From: Gammaproteobacteria bacterium
GTDB lineage: Bacteria; Pseudomonadota; Gammaproteobacteria; Pseudomonadales; Halieaceae
Length of the DNA: 7,842 nt
Assembly (NCBI GenBank): GCA_002748505.1
Contig: PDSN01000037.1
Span: forward strand, 1-7,842
Direction: 5' to 3'
Shown piece by piece: positions 6,146-7,842 of this stretch (positions within the stretch are counted from its first letter, which is position 1; each line of letters starts with the position of its first letter). Position numbers and translations under genes: made by a program. The notes under the pieces were generated by a model, which worked only from the letters and a program-made list of their open reading frames with translations, searched no databases and was not told where the DNA came from.

Positions 6146-7552
6146 GTGGCAGACCTTTCTCGTTTCGGTGAATCGCTAAAATTCAGTATCCCCCTGGCCT
6201 TCGTTGCGATGATGGCGGTGGCTTTGCTGGTGATGATGTATGCCAGCGTAGAACTTGTCGGCAAAGCCCTGGTTGACAGTGAGCGTTCGCGGGTATCGCA
6301 GGTTGCTTTGTCCATCGCCCTTGAGCTTGAGAAAGCCAATACGGATGTCGATCGTTTGACGGAGACGCTGGCCACCCTCGCGCAGACTGGCGAGTTGCGT
6401 TTTTACGAGAACTACAATGGTCCCAATGAGCCGCCTTATTTTACTGCGCTTTGGTATCTCGGTTCTAAATACATATCCCACGGTTGTTTCTGGACGGGAG
6501 TTTATACTGATCCGTTTACCCTGGAGCCGATGACGACCTGTGCGCGAGCGATATACCGCGATGGGCAGTTTGGCGGCGTAGCCTCGGTAGATGTGAGTTT
6601 AAAAGGCGTCGAACGCGCGCTGGATAAGCATATGGCAAATGTTTACGGCTATGCGTTTGTGTTAGACCGTAACTTACGTGTGTTGGCCAAGCCAGATGAC
6701 AAGGCTCTACAGCGTCAGTTTGGTATGGACTTAAAAGGTACCGACGCAGCGTTTCCGCCCAAGTTGTCACCGGTGACGGATAGCCCCGCGTTTCAGCCCG
6801 TTGCGGGTCTTATCACCCAATACCGTGATAAACATGTTGTAAAGCCATTGTCTGACGAGCTGTTGCAGACGTTTAAAGACACTGCGTCCTATTATCCTGT
6901 AGAGCAGCCCGGCCCGATCAGTGCGTATATTCAACGCGGTGGAGTTACTGACCGCGAACTCATCAGAGGCACGATGGTGCGTGAACCCGCGCTGCAGGAA
7001 TCAGCGGAAGTATTTTTAGTGCATATGCCGCGCATGGATAGTTTCTTGCTGATTGTCGTGCCCAGGCAGCATTTTCTTAGTCAGTCACGCAGCACCTTAT
7101 ACAGTCTTTTGGGCATTACCCTGCTGGCAGTCACTGTGGGCGTCGTATTGTTGTGGGGTTGGCTGCGTCGAGTGTTGATTCGCCCGCTCAACGATATGGT
7201 GAGACGCATTGATTCGGGTGGAGAGCAGCTACTCGATACCGATCAGAAATACGAACTCAAAGCATTGGCAACCGCCTACAACATGAATCAGCGCAAGCTG
7301 AGTGCCTCGCGCAAGAGTCTGCAAAAGCTTTGTTGGATCTGCTGGAGCTTTCCTGGAATACCATGGAGGGCACTTCCTTTCCTTTTTATATGCAAAAACA
7401 GGATCGGAGAAAAATGGCCAGCTGGCTGGAAGCGTTGTTGGAAGATAAAAACACTGCACAGCGGCTTGACGTGCGTCTGCCCAGCGGCGCGGGTGAGCGT
7501 TTTTTTGAAATCTCAGCCAGCGTGTCACAAAACGAAAATGGCAGAATACTGA
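6146..7552 (+). CDS. sensor half of a Cache-HAMP-PAS-GGDEF diguanylate cyclase; frame breaks near codon 393
   Basis: This frame encodes the sensing half of a membrane diguanylate cyclase. The parts in order are a short cytoplasmic N terminus, TM1 (about residues 13-35), a periplasmic Cache-like domain (about 40-315), TM2 (about 317-340) and a HAMP-like linker (341-393) with IRPLNDM. The Cache region has FWTGVYTDPFT, then a YRDGQFGGVASVDVSL strand pair typical of dCache domains; Cys114 and Cys132 could form a disulfide. The GTG at 6146 is the only start after the upstream in-frame stop (6128-6130) that keeps TM1, with AGAGA at 6133-6137 upstream. After Gln393 the frame yields a Trp/Cys-rich tail of about 75 residues (WICWSFPGIPW) with no domain character, ending at TGA 7550-7552. 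That tail is almost certainly out-of-frame reading. The real continuation lies in the -1 frame, listed separately. If the break is real, the product is a sensor without a catalytic domain. Confidence 0.8.
   Translation: MADLSRFGESLKFSIPLAFVAMMAVALLVMMYASVELVGKALVDSERSRVSQVALSIALELEKANTDVDRLTETLATLAQTGELRFYENYNGPNEPPYFTALWYLGSKYISHGCFWTGVYTDPFTLEPMTTCARAIYRDGQFGGVASVDVSLKGVERALDKHMANVYGYAFVLDRNLRVLAKPDDKALQRQFGMDLKGTDAAFPPKLSPVTDSPAFQPVAGLITQYRDKHVVKPLSDELLQTFKDTASYYPVEQPGPISAYIQRGGVTDRELIRGTMVREPALQESAEVFLVHMPRMDSFLLIVVPRQHFLSQSRSTLYSLLGITLLAVTVGVVLLWGWLRRVLIRPLNDMVRRIDSGGEQLLDTDQKYELKALATAYNMNQRKLSASRKSLQKLCWICWSFPGIPWRALPFLFICKNRIGEKWPAGWKRCWKIKTLHSGLTCVCPAARVSVFLKSQPACHKTKMAEY
7322..7327 (+). 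other. frame junction: probable one-base deletion in an A run
   Basis: The sensor frame reads CTG CAA AAG CTT here, while the PAS-GGDEF frame reads AAA GCT TTG TTG GAT from 7324. One extra A in the run 7323-7326 would join them seamlessly into Ser-Leu-Gln-Lys-Ala-Leu-Leu-Asp-Leu-Leu, a natural HAMP-to-PAS helix. The simplest reading is a lost A by mutation or sequencing error; recoding by -1 slippage on A-AAG is a weaker alternative. Confidence 0.75.
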
Positions 7553-7842
7553 CCCTGTTTATGCGCGATGTCAGTGAGCGCCGTGTAGCCGAGCGAAAAA
7601 TTGCCAAAATGGCGATAACAGATAGCTTAACAGGACTTTACAATCGCGCTGGCTTTACCGATTTGTTGGATGAATCTCTGTCCGAGGCCAAGGCTGACGA
7701 CTTAAAGGTTGCGCTGCTGTTTATTGATCTTGACTATTTCAAGGAAGTAAACGACGTGCGCGGCCATGAAGTGGGTGACCAGTTGCTGAAGATGGTCGCG
7801 AAGCGCTTATTGAGTCGCAGGCGTTCTACAGATGTGGTCGCG
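7324..7842 (+). CDS. PAS and GGDEF half of the diguanylate cyclase, -1 frame, open at window end
   Basis: This is the catalytic half of the gene begun at 6146, displaced by one base. It should make cyclic di-GMP from two GTP at the cytoplasmic face. The frame is open without a stop from 7213 to the window end. It begins KALLDLLELSWNTMEG, a typical PAS entry helix, and runs through a short PAS/PAC region ending FMRDVSERRVAERKI. At about 7609 the GGDEF domain starts with MAITDSLTGLYNRAGF. FIDLDYFKEVND and RGHEVGD follow, carrying the metal- and GTP-binding Asp and Asn positions of the family. The sequence stops at STDVVA, where relatives continue within a few residues into the GG(D/E)EF signature, so activity cannot be judged. 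An independent start would be ATG 7363, which has no clear ribosome site and would cut the PAS domain. A fused reading from 6146 is therefore the more likely original gene. Later domains such as EAL cannot be excluded. Confidence 0.85.

Noticed and set aside
7325..7552. The Trp/Cys-rich tail of the 6146 frame as a novel C-terminal domain.
   Set aside because: The -1 frame over the same bases encodes a standard PAS/PAC region leading into GGDEF, so the tail is a shadow made by the frame break.
4878..7842. A functional system joining esterase, diguanylate cyclase and Rsx complex.
   Set aside because: The genes are on different strands or separated by a hairpin and their own promoter-like sites. 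They belong to common, independent families, and adjacency alone does not support a joint system.

Overview
The window looks like part of a gammaproteobacterial chromosome of moderately high G+C. The rsx/rnf proteins resemble the enterobacterial RsxA-RsxD set closely, so the class is fairly secure. A marine or environmental lineage is only a guess, and I cannot name a genus from the sequence alone.

Layout. Positions 1-3582 (minus strand) hold rsxA, rsxB, rsxC and the first 132 codons of rsxD. They are packed end to end: rsxA and rsxB abut, rsxB and rsxC share an ATGA overlap, and rsxC and rsxD abut. This is the standard start of an rsxABCDGE (rnfABCDGE) operon, which encodes a membrane electron-transfer complex linking NADH and ferredoxin-type carriers. 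Upstream of rsxA, also on the minus strand, is an exported Ntn-hydrolase of the isoaspartyl peptidase/plant-type asparaginase family (3764-4795). A compact 82-bp divergent gap separates it from a plus-strand, membrane-anchored alpha/beta hydrolase of the hormone-sensitive-lipase type (4878-5966). A strong GC-rich hairpin follows that gene. Last comes a plus-strand, membrane-bound sensor diguanylate cyclase (from 6146) with TM, Cache-like periplasmic domain, TM, HAMP, PAS and GGDEF parts, cut by the window end just before the expected GGDEF signature.

The most notable point is that the cyclase does not read in one frame. The sensor half (6146 to about 7324) and the PAS-GGDEF half (about 7324 to 7842) lie in frames offset by -1, with the switch at a short A run near 7323-7326. 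This is either a one-base deletion (a real mutation or a sequencing error) or, less likely, recoding. A second point of interest is the long C-terminal extension of RsxC, which is built from two similar Ala-rich plus coiled-coil modules.

The Rsx proteins work together as one complex. Nothing in the sequence ties the peptidase, the hydrolase and the cyclase to it or to each other functionally. I see no mobile element, CRISPR array, tRNA, rRNA or phage gene, no gene-free stretch longer than 300 bases, and no convincing sign of a new multi-gene system.
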